The notes under the pieces are model-generated. The model searched no databases. It was not told the origin of the DNA and saw nothing but the letters and a program-made list of their open reading frames with translations. Shown here piece after piece: positions 47,982 through 57,793 of a stretch of DNA of 64,000 bases. The translations under genes were made by a program, and so were the position numbers. Positions within the stretch are counted from its first letter, which is position 1. Each line of letters begins with the position of its first letter. The stretch comes from Flavobacterium sp. N2038 (GTDB taxonomy: Bacteria; Bacteroidota; Bacteroidia; Flavobacteriales; Flavobacteriaceae), in contig NZ_CP110001.1 in assembly GCF_025947185.1 (NCBI RefSeq), positions 1,302,001 through 1,366,000 of the forward strand, in the 5' to 3' direction.

Positions 47982-48920
47982 ATGGGGCATAAAAATTTAG
48001 TGTCAATTGTAATCGCAACTTATAATAGAGCAAATCTAATAGCTGAAACTCTAGAGAGTGTTTTAGCTCAAACCTATGAAAATTGGGAGTGTATAATTGT
48101 CGATGACGGTTCTTCTGATAATACTGAAGAGGTGGTAGCTAAATATACTACCGATGAAAGAATACGGTTTTTTAAAAGACCAGAAGAAAGAATAAAAGGC
48201 CCCAATGCGAGTAGAAACTACGGAATAGAAAATAGCTTTGGAGAATTTATAATGTCTTTAGATTCTGATGATTGGATTCTGTCGGATTATTTACAAAAAA
48301 AAATTGAAATTTTTCAAAATCAACCAGAGGTGGATGGAGTACTTTCAAAAACTATAATGGTCAATAATGAGAAAGAAATAATTAAAAAAGAACTAAGGAC
48401 AAAAATAACAAACAATTTACTTGAAGATTTTATTTCTTTAAATATCTCTTGGTATATGCATGATATTCTTTGGAGAAGAAGTTTTTTGCAAGATAAAATC
48501 TTGTATAATGAGAGACTTCTTAAAATGCTTGATCGGGATTTCCATATAAGACGATTGATAGAAGAACCGAATTTGTTTCTTGTTGATGAATATTTAGCTT
48601 TATATAGAATTCACGAAAACTCAAATTCATCAAATTCAGATTATAACGTAGCAGAATCCAGACATAAAGCAATTTTACAAATTGTGGGGGCTTTAAAAAA
48701 GGAAAACAAACTTTCAGATCGAATAAAATTTTACTTATTTAAACATCAAGTTCAAAATTTAATTGTTTTATATAAGCATCCTAAATGTATTGAGTTATAT
48801 TTAAATTTAATTGGTAAAACATTTAATTTTAGTTTAGAATACTTGAAATGGTTGTTGAAATTTAGCATTGGATATGTTTCGTTCAAATTAACAAAAAGAG
48901 GATTAAGATTTATTCAATAA
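47982..48920 (+). CDS. GT2 glycosyltransferase
   Basis: A 312 aa GT-A enzyme with I-V-I-A-T-Y-N-R-A-N-L near residues 9-19, V-D-D-G-S-S-D-N-T-E-E near 40-50, A-S-R-N-Y-G near 76 and L-D-S-D-D-W-I near 92-98. D-R-D-F near 188 corresponds to the catalytic E/D-D-x motif. It resembles the GT2 protein at 40.0 kb in the N-terminal 100 residues. Confidence 0.88.
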   Translation: MGHKNLVSIVIATYNRANLIAETLESVLAQTYENWECIIVDDGSSDNTEEVVAKYTTDERIRFFKRPEERIKGPNASRNYGIENSFGEFIMSLDSDDWILSDYLQKKIEIFQNQPEVDGVLSKTIMVNNEKEIIKKELRTKITNNLLEDFISLNISWYMHDILWRRSFLQDKILYNERLLKMLDRDFHIRRLIEEPNLFLVDEYLALYRIHENSNSSNSDYNVAESRHKAILQIVGALKKENKLSDRIKFYLFKHQVQNLIVLYKHPKCIELYLNLIGKTFNFSLEYLKWLLKFSIGYVSFKLTKRGLRFIQ

Positions 48921-48926
48921 AGAGAA

Positions 48927-49559
48927 ATGAAAAAAATATTCAAAAAATTATTGTTTAAAATTTTAAACAGTCCAGAAATTAATGGTAGTAGTGTGTTTTC
49001 AGGTTTTTCTCGAGGAATAAAAAATGTAGTGTTTGAAGGTAATAATGCAGTTCCTCATGGATGTAATTTTTCAGGTAAAGTTACAATTGGATTTGCGAGC
49101 ACATTAGGGTATAATAATTTTATACATGGTGATGTTACAATTGGAAAATATTGTCAAGTAGGAGTTGATGTTGGAATATTTGCCAAAAATCATCCAACTA
49201 ATTATATGTCAACGTACATTAACAAAAATTTATTTAATGGTGAATTGAAAAGTATTAGGCAAGAAAATAAAATAATCATTGGTAATGATGTCTGGATTGG
49301 TCACAATGTAATAATTGTCGGAAATGTTACTGTTGGAAACGGAGCGGTTTTGGCAGCCGGTTCAGTAATAACAAAGGATGTATTGCCATATTCAATTGTT
49401 GGAGGTGTTCCAGCAAAAATTATTAAAAAGAGATTTACAGATAGTATTATCCAAGAAATAGAAGAATTACAATGGTGGAATTACTCTGAATCTGAATTAG
49501 AAAAAATAAAACCTCTGTTTTTTAAAGATTTTGAAAATAAAATTAGCATATATGAATAA
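48927..49559 (+). CDS. Hexapeptide (left-handed beta-helix) acyltransferase, CatB/NeuD-neighbour type
   Basis: A 210 aa protein with isoleucine/valine-led hexapeptide repeats: K-V-T-I-G near 52, D-V-T-I-G-K-Y-C near 70, then K-I-I-I-G-N-D-V-W-I-G-H-N-V near 113-126 and G-A-V-L-A-A-G-S-V near 138-146, ending in I-V-G-G-V-P-A-K. F-A-K-N-H-P near 87 contains the catalytic histidine. It is likely an O-acetyltransferase. Its stop overlaps neuA by 8 bp, so sialic acid O-acetylation in the cytoplasm is a reasonable guess. Confidence 0.82.
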   Translation: MKKIFKKLLFKILNSPEINGSSVFSGFSRGIKNVVFEGNNAVPHGCNFSGKVTIGFASTLGYNNFIHGDVTIGKYCQVGVDVGIFAKNHPTNYMSTYINKNLFNGELKSIRQENKIIIGNDVWIGHNVIIVGNVTVGNGAVLAAGSVITKDVLPYSIVGGVPAKIIKKRFTDSIIQEIEELQWWNYSESELEKIKPLFFKDFENKISIYE

Positions 49560-50217
49560 AACAATTGCTATAATTCCTGCAAGAGGAGGTTCTAAACGAA
49601 TACCTGAAAAAAATATTCAGATTTTAGGTGATCTACCTTTGATTGTTCATTCCATTATTTATGCAAAAGAAAATAAAGCAATAATTGATGAAGTATATGT
49701 TTCCACAGATAATGATGCAATCAAACAAATTGCCTTAAAATTTGGTGTAAATATTATTGACAGACCAGAATCAATTTCAGGAGATATGGAACCAACAATT
49801 TCTGCTCTAAAACATGTTTTAGAATCCATTGATTCAGAAGATGTAGAAAATGTTGTTTTATTACAACCTACAAATCCGTTGAGACCTCGGGATTTATTAA
49901 ATGAAACTTTCGAAAAATATCAAAATGAAAATTTAGACAGTTTATTTACGGTTTCCAGAAATTATCAAAAATTGGGAAAAATTGAAGACAATAGATTTTT
50001 ACCCTATAATTATTCTATTGGGCAAAGAAGCCAGGACTTAGAGCCTCTTTTTTTTGAGAATGGATTATTATATATCACAAAAGCTTCCTTAATTCTGAAT
50101 AATATTATTATTTCAGAAAATGCTTTTCCATTCGAAGTAAATCATATTTTTGCACAAGTTGATATCGATACTCGGGATGATTTAGATTATGCGAGATATC
50201 TTTATCAAAAACAATAA
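49552..50217 (+). CDS. neuA: CMP-N-acetylneuraminic acid synthetase, NeuA
   Basis: A protein of about 221 aa from ATG 49552; the TTG at 49531 would add seven residues that belong to the upstream frame. I-I-P-A-R-G-G-S-K-R-I-P-E-K-N near residues 6-20 is the CMP-sialate synthetase signature, followed by Y-V-S-T-D-N near 50, L-L-Q-P-T-N-P-L-R near 105 and D-I-D-T-R-D-D near 205. It activates the product of the NeuB encoded 21 bp downstream. Confidence 0.92.
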   Translation: MNKTIAIIPARGGSKRIPEKNIQILGDLPLIVHSIIYAKENKAIIDEVYVSTDNDAIKQIALKFGVNIIDRPESISGDMEPTISALKHVLESIDSEDVENVVLLQPTNPLRPRDLLNETFEKYQNENLDSLFTVSRNYQKLGKIEDNRFLPYNYSIGQRSQDLEPLFFENGLLYITKASLILNNIIISENAFPFEVNHIFAQVDIDTRDDLDYARYLYQKQ

Positions 50218-50238
50218 AACCCCAAATTTTAGAAAATA

Positions 50239-51279
50239 ATGAACCCATACATAGAAATTGCAGGGCGTAAAATTGGACCAGATTTTCCGCCATTAGTTAT
50301 TGCCGAAATCGGAATCAATCATGAAGGTTCTTTAGAAGTAGCCAAAGAAATGGTTGATGCAGCACACAGAGCAGGAGTTGAGGTAGTAAAACACCAGACT
50401 CATATTGTAGAAGATGAAATGTCTGGTGCAGCAAAAAAAGTAATTCCAGGGAATGCAGATGTTTCTATTTATGAAATCATGGAACGCTGTTCACTAGATG
50501 AAGATGAAGAATTAGAATTGAAAAACTATGTTGAAAGTAAAGGGATGATTTTTATTTCTACTCCCTTTTCAAGAGCTGCGGCAGAACGCTTGAAAAAATT
50601 TGATATTCCGGCCTACAAAATTGGTTCTGGAGAATGCAATAATTATCCCTTATTAGAACATATCGCTTCTTTTGGAAAACCTGTAATTTTAAGTACAGGT
50701 ATGAATACAATAGAAAGTATCGGAAAAGCGGTTTCGATTTTTGATAAAAATAATATTCCGGTTGCTTTATTGCATACAACTAACTTATATCCAACGCCTA
50801 TTCATTTAGTTCGTTTTGGTGCAATGGTAGAACTTCACGAAGCTTTTCCAGATAAAGTATTTGGGTTAAGCGACCATACTCTAAATAATAATGCTTGTTT
50901 AGGTGCGGTAGCACTTGGAGCTAGTATTTTAGAAAGACATTTTACAGATCATATGCAGCGAACAGGTCCGGATATTATTTGCAGTATGGATGAAAAAGCA
51001 TGTAGTGAATTAATTGTTTCAAGTGCAGAAATTGCTTTAATGCGAGGAGGAACTAAAAAACCAGCTCTTGAAGAACAAGTTACAATTGACTTTGCTTTTG
51101 CTACCGTTTGCGCTATTAAACCAATTAAAAAAGGAGAGATTTTATCTAAAGAAAATATTTGGGTTAAACGTCCAGGGACTGGTAAAATTTTAGCAGAACA
51201 CTTTAATGATTTAATTGGAAAAATTGCTGCAAGAGATATTGAAAATGATGAACAATTAGATTTTACTGATTTTGAGTAA
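50239..51279 (+). CDS. neuB: N-acetylneuraminic acid synthase, NeuB
   Basis: A 346 aa synthase with [11 protein letters not shown] near residues 19-29, V-V-K-H-Q-T-H-I near 49-56, S-T-P-F-S-R near 95, [11 protein letters not shown] near 111-121, H-T-T-N-L-Y-P-T-P near 163 and G-L-S-D-H-T near 192, then a SAF domain. The K-H-Q-T-H and G-S-G-E-C-N-N-Y segments match Campylobacter NeuB1-type Neu5Ac synthases. Together with NeuC it indicates real N-acetylneuraminic acid (ManNAc + PEP). It differs from both other NeuB-family proteins in the window. Confidence 0.93.
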   Translation: MNPYIEIAGRKIGPDFPPLVIAEIGINHEGSLEVAKEMVDAAHRAGVEVVKHQTHIVEDEMSGAAKKVIPGNADVSIYEIMERCSLDEDEELELKNYVESKGMIFISTPFSRAAAERLKKFDIPAYKIGSGECNNYPLLEHIASFGKPVILSTGMNTIESIGKAVSIFDKNNIPVALLHTTNLYPTPIHLVRFGAMVELHEAFPDKVFGLSDHTLNNNACLGAVALGASILERHFTDHMQRTGPDIICSMDEKACSELIVSSAEIALMRGGTKKPALEEQVTIDFAFATVCAIKPIKKGEILSKENIWVKRPGTGKILAEHFNDLIGKIAARDIENDEQLDFTDFE

Positions 51280-52405
51280 TTCTACAAAAAAAATATTATT
51301 TCTAACCGGCACCCGTGCAGATTTCGGGAAAATAAAATCCCTTATTCAAACCTTGGAAGAACGGCAGGATTTTGAAGCTTTTGTTTTCGTTACCGGAATG
51401 CATCTGCAGGAAATTTATGGGTATACGCTAATTGAAATTGAACGATGTAATTTTAAAAATGTCTTTACATTCGAAAATCATACGCATGAAACTACAATGG
51501 ATTTGACATTGGCAAAAACCATTGAAGGTTTGTCAAATTATTGCAAAACCATAAAACCTGATATGATTGTGGTGCATGGTGATAGGGTAGAAACACTTGC
51601 CGGCGCCATTGTAGGATCTTTAAACAATATTTTGGTAGCTCATATTGAAGGCGGCGAAGTTTCAGGAACTGTCGATGAATTAATTCGTCATAGTGTAAGT
51701 AAACTAAGTCACGTACATTTTGTGTCAAATAAGCAAGCAGCAAAAAGGTTACTGCAAATGGGAGAAGTGAAAGAATCTATTTTTACTATTGGCTCGCCAG
51801 ATATAGATATTATGTTTTCTAATAATCTGCCTTCTCTTGAAACAGCAAAACAATACTATCAGATTTCTTTTGATGATTATGCACTTGTAATGTTTCATCC
51901 CGTTACGACAGAATTTAATTCAATGAAAGAATATGCTGTTACTTTTGTTGACTGTCTATTAAAAGATAATCGAAATTATATTGTTATTTTTCCAAACAAC
52001 GATTTAGGAAGTCAATTCATAATTAACGAATTTAAAAGATTGGAAGGGAATACTAGATTCAGAATTTTTCCATCATTGCGATTCGAATATTTTCTAACAT
52101 TATTAAAAAACAGTCAATTTATAATTGGCAACAGCAGTGCCGGAATTCGCGAAGCTCCTTATTATGGAATTCCAATTATAAATATAGGGACTCGCCAGCA
52201 AAACAGAGCCGTTCATGCAGATATTATCAATGTCAATTATTCAGAAAAAGACATTCTTGAAGCCCTTTTTAAAATAGATTCTCACAAAGTTCAGTTTTCA
52301 GATAATGATTTTGGGGAAGGAAATAGTAACGAATTGTTTTTGCAATCACTAAAGAAAAACGATATTTGGCAACTGAATCACCAAAAACAATTTAGAGATA
52401 TATAA
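51272..52405 (+). CDS. neuC: Hydrolysing UDP-GlcNAc 2-epimerase, NeuC
   Basis: A 377 aa GT-B-fold enzyme with a TTG start at 51272 that overlaps neuB by 8 bp; no ATG exists before the first conserved motif. [13 protein letters not shown] near residues 10-22, V-H-G-D-R-V-E-T near 100, [10 protein letters not shown] near 121-130, G-S-P-D-I-D near 176 and G-N-S-S-A-G-I-R-E near 287-295 are NeuC features. It gives ManNAc and UDP, the committed step to Neu5Ac. A LegG function on another substrate cannot be excluded, but no LegB/LegC/LegH genes accompany it. Confidence 0.9.
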   Translation: MSNSTKKILFLTGTRADFGKIKSLIQTLEERQDFEAFVFVTGMHLQEIYGYTLIEIERCNFKNVFTFENHTHETTMDLTLAKTIEGLSNYCKTIKPDMIVVHGDRVETLAGAIVGSLNNILVAHIEGGEVSGTVDELIRHSVSKLSHVHFVSNKQAAKRLLQMGEVKESIFTIGSPDIDIMFSNNLPSLETAKQYYQISFDDYALVMFHPVTTEFNSMKEYAVTFVDCLLKDNRNYIVIFPNNDLGSQFIINEFKRLEGNTRFRIFPSLRFEYFLTLLKNSQFIIGNSSAGIREAPYYGIPIINIGTRQQNRAVHADIINVNYSEKDILEALFKIDSHKVQFSDNDFGEGNSNELFLQSLKKNDIWQLNHQKQFRDI

Positions 52406-52436
52406 TATCTCTTTAATAATACCATTGTAAACACTT

Positions 52437-53870
52437 ATGTTTTTTAACTCCATAGCATTTGCTATTTTTTTACCAATCGTTTTTTTCCTGTATTGGTTTG
52501 TATTTAATAAAAACAAAAGCACCCAAAATGCTTTGTTAATTATTGCCAGTTATTATTTTTATTCTTGTTGGGATTGGAGATTTCTATTTTTATTGGTTTT
52601 CTCCACTTTTCTGGATTATTACACAGGGATTCAAATCGAAAAAGGAAAATCAGAGAAAAGCCGAAAATTTTGGTTTTGGTTAAGCATTTTGGTCAATCTG
52701 GGCTTTTTAGGAGTTTTCAAATATTATAATTTCTTTGCCGCTTCATTTTCAGAATTATTAAATTCAGTTGGAGTAAAAGCAAGTCCGCTTTTACTGAATG
52801 TTATTTTGCCTGTCGGAATTTCATTTTATACTTTCCACGGACTTTCTTATGTTATCGATATTTATTTTAAAAGAATAAAAGCCGAATATAACTTTGTAGA
52901 TTATTCCTTGTTTGTGAGTTATTTTCCGTTGCTGGTTGCCGGACCAATTGAGAGAGCCACCCATTTATTGCCAGAAATAAAAGTTAAGCGTGAATTTGAT
53001 TTAGAAAATGCAAAACAAGGAGTTTATCAAATTATTTGGGGTTTAGTAAAAAAGGTAATTATTGCAGATACTTGCGCACCTTATGCCAATGCTGTTTTCG
53101 ATAATTATACTTCAATGAATTCCTTCTCCCTTATTCTAGGAGCCATATATTTTGCTTTTCAAATTTATGGAGATTTCTCAGGATATTCAGATATTGCACT
53201 TGGTGTATCAAAACTGTTTGGTTTAGATTTATTACGAAACTTCAATTATCCTTATTTCTCAAGAGATATAGCAGAGTTTTGGCGCCGCTGGCATATTTCA
53301 CTTTCTTCCTGGTTTAGAGATTATTTATATATTCCGTTAGGAGGAAGTAAAGGTGGACTTTGGATGAAAATCAGAAACACATTCATCATTTTTGTTGTAA
53401 GTGGTTTTTGGCATGGCGCAAACTGGACATATCTCGCTTGGGGATTTATAAATGCAGTTTATTTCCTACCATTACTTCTTTCAAACAGCAATCGAAATAA
53501 CATGGACACCATTCAGCTCAAATTTAATTTTGATTCTGTAAAAGTGTTTTTAAGCATACTTTACACCTTTGCATTAACCTGTATTGCATGGGTATTTTTT
53601 AGAGCCAAAACAATTACAGATGCTGTTTTGTATTTAAAGAGAATTATTACCAGTAAAGATTTTAGTTTTCAATATTTAGATAACGAGCGCTACAGTTACG
53701 AACTGTTGCTTATGATTGGATTATTTGTTTTAATCGAATGGAATAATCGCAGCAAAGTAGAACCACTTTCTGGAAAACGGAGTGCCTTAAAAGTAGCTTT
53801 GGCAATTTTAGCTATTATGGCTTTTGGAACTTTTTCAGATTATAAAGAATTTATATATTTTCAGTTTTAA
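52437..53870 (+). CDS. MBOAT-family O-acyltransferase (AlgI/DltB-like)
   Basis: A 477 aa protein with about ten membrane helices. P-V-G-I-S-F-Y-T-F-H near 127-136, F-W-R-R-W-H-I-S-L-S-S-W-F-R-D-Y near 283-298 and the catalytic histidine in G-F-W-H-G-A-N-W near 328-335 are MBOAT hallmarks. Such proteins pass acyl (usually acetyl) groups across the membrane for O-acylation of surface glycans. Its stop overlaps the start of the SGNH-like gene by 1 bp, the standard MBOAT/SGNH pair. It is placed directly behind neuABC. Confidence 0.92.
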   Translation: MFFNSIAFAIFLPIVFFLYWFVFNKNKSTQNALLIIASYYFYSCWDWRFLFLLVFSTFLDYYTGIQIEKGKSEKSRKFWFWLSILVNLGFLGVFKYYNFFAASFSELLNSVGVKASPLLLNVILPVGISFYTFHGLSYVIDIYFKRIKAEYNFVDYSLFVSYFPLLVAGPIERATHLLPEIKVKREFDLENAKQGVYQIIWGLVKKVIIADTCAPYANAVFDNYTSMNSFSLILGAIYFAFQIYGDFSGYSDIALGVSKLFGLDLLRNFNYPYFSRDIAEFWRRWHISLSSWFRDYLYIPLGGSKGGLWMKIRNTFIIFVVSGFWHGANWTYLAWGFINAVYFLPLLLSNSNRNNMDTIQLKFNFDSVKVFLSILYTFALTCIAWVFFRAKTITDAVLYLKRIITSKDFSFQYLDNERYSYELLLMIGLFVLIEWNNRSKVEPLSGKRSALKVALAILAIMAFGTFSDYKEFIYFQF

Positions 53871-54751
53871 TGAAGAAGTTTTTAATTTATATAGCTAAAA
53901 TTAGTGTAATAACTGTTTTAATGGCATTTTTATTAGATGGCTCGTATACGTATATTTTTATGCATTCTAATAATAGAGGAAAAATTGAAAAGGTTTTTAA
54001 TTCAAAAGCCCAGAAATATGATGTAGTTTTTTTAGGATCCTCAAGGGCAAACAATCATTTTGTGACACAAATGTTTGAAGACAAAGGACTAAAAGCATTC
54101 AATTACGGAATGAGCGGTGGACATTTATTTGAAGCTTCTTTGATGTTAAAATTAATGATTGAAAGAAAATATGAAATAAAAAATGTCATTCTCGAAGCCG
54201 ATTTAAATCTTTCAAATGAACATCAGGCGGAAGGGATTTCAGCAAGATTCCTGCCTTATATTCATAATTCAGAAGTGATTAAAGAACACTTTTCAAATGA
54301 AACAGATTTTAATGAGCTGTATTATATTCCTTTTTATAGATATATTAAATATGATAGTAAAATAGGGTTTCGGGAAACTTTTTTTATTTCAATTAATAAA
54401 AAAACGAGCGCTTTGGATAATTTGGGTTACTATCCTTTGGTGAAACATAAAAATGGTAATATGAAAAATAATATCGTTAATTTAAACCCATTAAAGCCTA
54501 ACAAATATTACGAAGAAATTAAAAATCTTTGTAAAGTACATAATATTAATTTCATTCCGGTTATGACACCAATGTGTGAAAACACTAAAGGGATGAATTA
54601 TTTTGAAAAAGTTAAAAAAGTATATCCGGAAATTCATAATTACGAAAATGTAGTGATAGAAGATAAATACTTTTCTTCTTGCGGACACATGAATGACACT
54701 GGTGCAAAAATATTTACAGCAAGAATTCTAAAAGATTTTTTCAATAAATAA
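53870..54751 (+). CDS. SGNH-like periplasmic acyltransferase partner of the MBOAT protein
   Basis: A 293 aa protein with one N-terminal membrane helix (about residues 6-30). F-L-G-S-S-R-A-N-N-H near 54-63 carries the presumed nucleophilic serine (block I), M-S-G-G-H near 80 the block II glycine, and S-C-G-H-M-N-D-T-G near 271-279 the catalytic histidine. It should finish O-acetylation outside the membrane with acyl groups delivered by the MBOAT protein. The likely target is the sialic acid or another residue of the polymer. Confidence 0.82.
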   Translation: MKKFLIYIAKISVITVLMAFLLDGSYTYIFMHSNNRGKIEKVFNSKAQKYDVVFLGSSRANNHFVTQMFEDKGLKAFNYGMSGGHLFEASLMLKLMIERKYEIKNVILEADLNLSNEHQAEGISARFLPYIHNSEVIKEHFSNETDFNELYYIPFYRYIKYDSKIGFRETFFISINKKTSALDNLGYYPLVKHKNGNMKNNIVNLNPLKPNKYYEEIKNLCKVHNINFIPVMTPMCENTKGMNYFEKVKKVYPEIHNYENVVIEDKYFSSCGHMNDTGAKIFTARILKDFFNK

Positions 54752-54753
54752 AA

Positions 54754-56133
54754 ATGAAAAAAAATAAGATTTTATTATTGTTCCCAGATGGTGTTGGTAT
54801 TAGAAATTATCTGTTTTCGAATACGTTTAATAATTATAAATCAGAAGAGTTAATTCTGTTTCATAGTTTTGATCCCAACACAATTGCTGCAATTAAGGAA
54901 GATTCTTTGATTGTTAATGATATTGTAATTCCAACTTATAAAGAATCTGCAAAGGAAAAATTTTTAAGAGAGTTAATTTGTCTTTCGAGATTATACTATA
55001 ATAATGCTAAAGTTAACAATCCAACTTTGTTAACCAATTGGAATTGGGAACAAAAAGGATTGTCTAAGAAGATATTTTATAAACTAATACAGATATCATC
55101 TATATTTTTTAAAAAATATCCGAGTATTTTAAAACTCGAAAAGATGTATCAGAAAGCCATTCGTCAGAATCCTTTTTACTATCAAGTAAAAAATATCTTG
55201 AGCGATGCAAAAGTAAGTCATTTATTCTGTTCACACCAAAGAGCACTTACTGCTGCGCCGGTTTTTGCCGCAGCGACTGACTTAGGAATTAAAACCAGTA
55301 CCGTAATTTATTCATGGGATAATTTGCCAAAAGCTCGTTTAGCCTTGCGAGCAGATAATTACTTAGTTTGGTCAGATTACATGAAAAATGAATTAAAACA
55401 ATTCTATTCTGAAATTCCATCAGAAAGCATTCATGTTACAGGAACCCCGCAGTTTGAGTTTTACGATGAACCAAAAAATGTAATTGATAAAGAAATTTTT
55501 TATCAGAAATATAATTTAGATTTAAACAAAAGAATTATTTGTTTTTCTGGTGATGACACTAAGACTTCACCAGATGATCCAAGTTACTTAAAAGACATGG
55601 CAGAGGAAATTATTAAAGCAAATTTGCAGAATGAATATCAAATTTTATTAAGAAGATGCCCGGTTGATTTTTCAGGAAGATTTGATAAGATCGTAGAGCA
55701 ATATAAAGATTTAATTAAAGAAGCACCGCCTTTATGGTATTTCAGTAAATCAAAGGAGTGGAATACTGTATATCCAAGTTTTGAAGATGTAAAATTATTA
55801 GTAAGTACTGCCTTTTATGCAGATATAGTTGTAAATGTTGGGTCTACCATGGCTTTTGATTTTGCAATGTTTAATAAACCCTGCATATTTATTAATTATG
55901 ATCAATCAAATAGAAATGTAAAAGATTGGTCTGTAAAAACGATCTATCAATTTCAACATTTTAGAAGTATGCCAAATAAAGATTCAATTATTTGGTTAAA
56001 TAGTAAAGATGAAATCGCTCAAAAAATTGATATGCAGACGAACAATAATCTTGATATGATTAATTGGAAAGAAATAATCCTTGGAGATTATAAAAATGCA
56101 TCTAGTAATATTCGACAAGTAATAAATAATTAG
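54754..56133 (+). CDS. GT-B-like transferase (CDP-glycerol/surface carbohydrate type), candidate sialyltransferase (module 3)
   Basis: A 459 aa soluble protein. Near residue 185 it has S-T-V-I-Y-S-W-D-N-L-P-K-A-R, followed by W-S-D-Y-M-K-N-E and V-T-G-T-P-Q-F-E-F near 226-234, and later N-V-G-S-T-M-A-F-D-F-A-M-F near 365-377. These are signs of the CDP-glycerol transferase-like GT-B group, distinct from the GT4 enzymes next to it. It is the first GT-type gene after the neuABC/MBOAT/SGNH set and equals in length the transferase of module 2. A sialyltransferase role is inferred from position only. Confidence 0.68.
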   Translation: MKKNKILLLFPDGVGIRNYLFSNTFNNYKSEELILFHSFDPNTIAAIKEDSLIVNDIVIPTYKESAKEKFLRELICLSRLYYNNAKVNNPTLLTNWNWEQKGLSKKIFYKLIQISSIFFKKYPSILKLEKMYQKAIRQNPFYYQVKNILSDAKVSHLFCSHQRALTAAPVFAAATDLGIKTSTVIYSWDNLPKARLALRADNYLVWSDYMKNELKQFYSEIPSESIHVTGTPQFEFYDEPKNVIDKEIFYQKYNLDLNKRIICFSGDDTKTSPDDPSYLKDMAEEIIKANLQNEYQILLRRCPVDFSGRFDKIVEQYKDLIKEAPPLWYFSKSKEWNTVYPSFEDVKLLVSTAFYADIVVNVGSTMAFDFAMFNKPCIFINYDQSNRNVKDWSVKTIYQFQHFRSMPNKDSIIWLNSKDEIAQKIDMQTNNNLDMINWKEIILGDYKNASSNIRQVINN

Positions 56134-56139
56134 GTAAAT

Positions 56140-57294
56140 ATGCACATTTGTTTCTTAACAAACGAGTTTCCGAAAGAAGGATTCCCACATGGTGGAATAG
56201 GCAGTTTTGTTAAAACGCTGGCAACTGCTTTAGTCAAAAAAGACTATAAAATTTCTGTAATCGGAATTAATTATACTAATAATCGTGAAACTGATGTTTT
56301 TGAAGGTGTTAATATATATAGATTAAAAAAAAGTACAATAAAAGGATTCTCGTGGTATTTTAATGCTAAGGAAATTAATAATAAAATTAGAGAAATTCAT
56401 CAAAAAGACCCTATAAAAATTATTGAATCTTCTGAACTAGGTTTGGCTTTCATTCCTAAAATAAACGGTATAAAGTATATTATCAGATTGCATGGTGGAC
56501 ATCATTTTTTTGCAGAAAGCGAAAATAGAAAAATTAATAAATGGAAAGGGTTTCAGGAAAAAAGATCTTTTAAAAAGAGTGATGCTTTTATAGCTGTTTC
56601 TAAGTTCGTAAAAGGGCACACGGAAAAACACTTAAGTTATAATAATAAACCCGTTGTCTATATTAGTAATCCAATTGATACAGATTTTTTTTATCCAATT
56701 GAAATGGAATGCGAAGATAAGATTGTTTTTGCTGGAACAGTTTGTAAAAAAAAAGGAGTGCGTCAGTTGATACAATCTTTTCCATTTGTAAAAAAAGAAT
56801 TTCCAAAAGCAACACTTGAAATTTATGGTAGAGATTGGTTTTTTTTAGACGGTAGTTCCTATATTCAAATGCTGAAAGATAAAGAACTTTATCAATTAGG
56901 AGAATTAGCAAATGATATTCATTTTCATGGAGCAATTTCATATAATGATATTCCAAGAGCTTATTCAGAAGCTTCGGTATGCGTTTTTCCATCGCATATG
57001 GAAACACAAGGCTTAGTTGCCCCGGAAGCTATGTCTATGAAAAAAGCAGTTGTTTTTACAAAATTGGGACCAGGACCAGAAACGATAAAAGATTATGAAA
57101 CTGGCTTATTATGTGATCCGTATAATCCTGAAGATATAGCAGAGAAAATTATTTGGATGTTTTCGAATAAAGAAAAAACAAAAGAGATGGGTGAAAGAGC
57201 AAGAGAATTTGTGCTTCAAAAATACAAATTGGAAAATATCGTTTTGAAAAATATAGAGTTTTTTGAGTCTTTATTACAAGTAGAAAAAGAATAA
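56140..57294 (+). CDS. GT4 glycosyltransferase
   Basis: A 384 aa GT4 enzyme: F-P-K-E-G-F-P-H-G-G-I-G-S-F-V near residues 10-24, I-R-L-H-G-G-H-H near 114-121, V-F-A-G-T-V-C-K-K-K-G near 198-208, and F-P-S-H-M-E-T-Q-G-L-V-A-P-E-A-M near 284-299 with the two catalytic glutamates. The sugar is unknown. It is followed by 539 bp of decayed sequence. Confidence 0.9.
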   Translation: MHICFLTNEFPKEGFPHGGIGSFVKTLATALVKKDYKISVIGINYTNNRETDVFEGVNIYRLKKSTIKGFSWYFNAKEINNKIREIHQKDPIKIIESSELGLAFIPKINGIKYIIRLHGGHHFFAESENRKINKWKGFQEKRSFKKSDAFIAVSKFVKGHTEKHLSYNNKPVVYISNPIDTDFFYPIEMECEDKIVFAGTVCKKKGVRQLIQSFPFVKKEFPKATLEIYGRDWFFLDGSSYIQMLKDKELYQLGELANDIHFHGAISYNDIPRAYSEASVCVFPSHMETQGLVAPEAMSMKKAVVFTKLGPGPETIKDYETGLLCDPYNPEDIAEKIIWMFSNKEKTKEMGERAREFVLQKYKLENIVLKNIEFFESLLQVEKE

Positions 57295-57445
57295 TTCATA
57301 AGGAAAAATAAAATTTCGAAAAGTTTATGCGAAATAACTCTCATATTTGGTTATTATAAAAGAAATGAACTGGTGAAATAATTAGATTTGGCACATTTTA
57401 CAAAGTTTGAATTTATCATTTTTTTAGGATTAGGGCAGTTTGTAA

Positions 57446-57604
57446 AGGACCTATTGTAATAAAGTTTTCGGTTATAAAAATGAAATATTGTAGTTTAAAA
57501 ATTTGGCAACAGTTTCAAATTTTGTTGATATTGAAGAAGAAATAAAGCATTCTAAACATAGGGTAGTCCAGTATGTTGATTTATTTAGTGTGTTATATAA
57601 GTAA
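57446..57604 (+). pseudogene. C-terminal remnant of an unidentified gene
   Basis: The frame ending with TAA at 57602 reads F-K-N-L-A-T-V-S-N-F-V-D-I-E-E-E-I-K, continuing to a C-terminal L-Y-K, but has a TAG at 57491 and a TAA at 57443. Immediately upstream, other frames give further protein-like pieces (F-L-G-L-G-Q-F-V-K from 57421), as expected after frameshifts. The family is not recognised. Confidence 0.45.
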
Positions 57605-57628
57605 AATTAAGAAACAAAATTGTAAATA

Positions 57629-57793
57629 ATGAGAACCATTTTTATAACACATAATTATAACGAAAATTCTTTTGTAGTACTTAGTTTTTAGTTAGCTCAT
57701 TATTTGGTAAATCTGGAAAACAGAGTTTTTTTTGTTTCGTATCGGCCATTTTTTATCGAAAATGAAACTATTCTAAAATGTATGCTCAAATAA
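57629..57793 (+). pseudogene. N-terminal remnant of a glycosyltransferase-like gene
   Basis: From ATG 57629 the frame begins M-R-T-I-F-I-T-H-N-Y-N, is cut by TAG at 57689, and goes on as L-A-H-Y-L-V-N-L-E-N-R-V-F-F-V-S-Y-R-P-F-F to a TAA at 57791. The layout (short beta strand, then L-A-x-x-L-x-x-x-x-x-R-V) is that of a GT-B N-terminal domain. The gene that follows at 57834 might have been its downstream part, but no continuous frame joins them. Confidence 0.5.

Noticed and set aside
57629-57793. Small stand-alone protein gene
   Set aside because: The frame contains an internal TAG at 57689 and resembles only the beginning of a larger enzyme, so a remnant is more likely.
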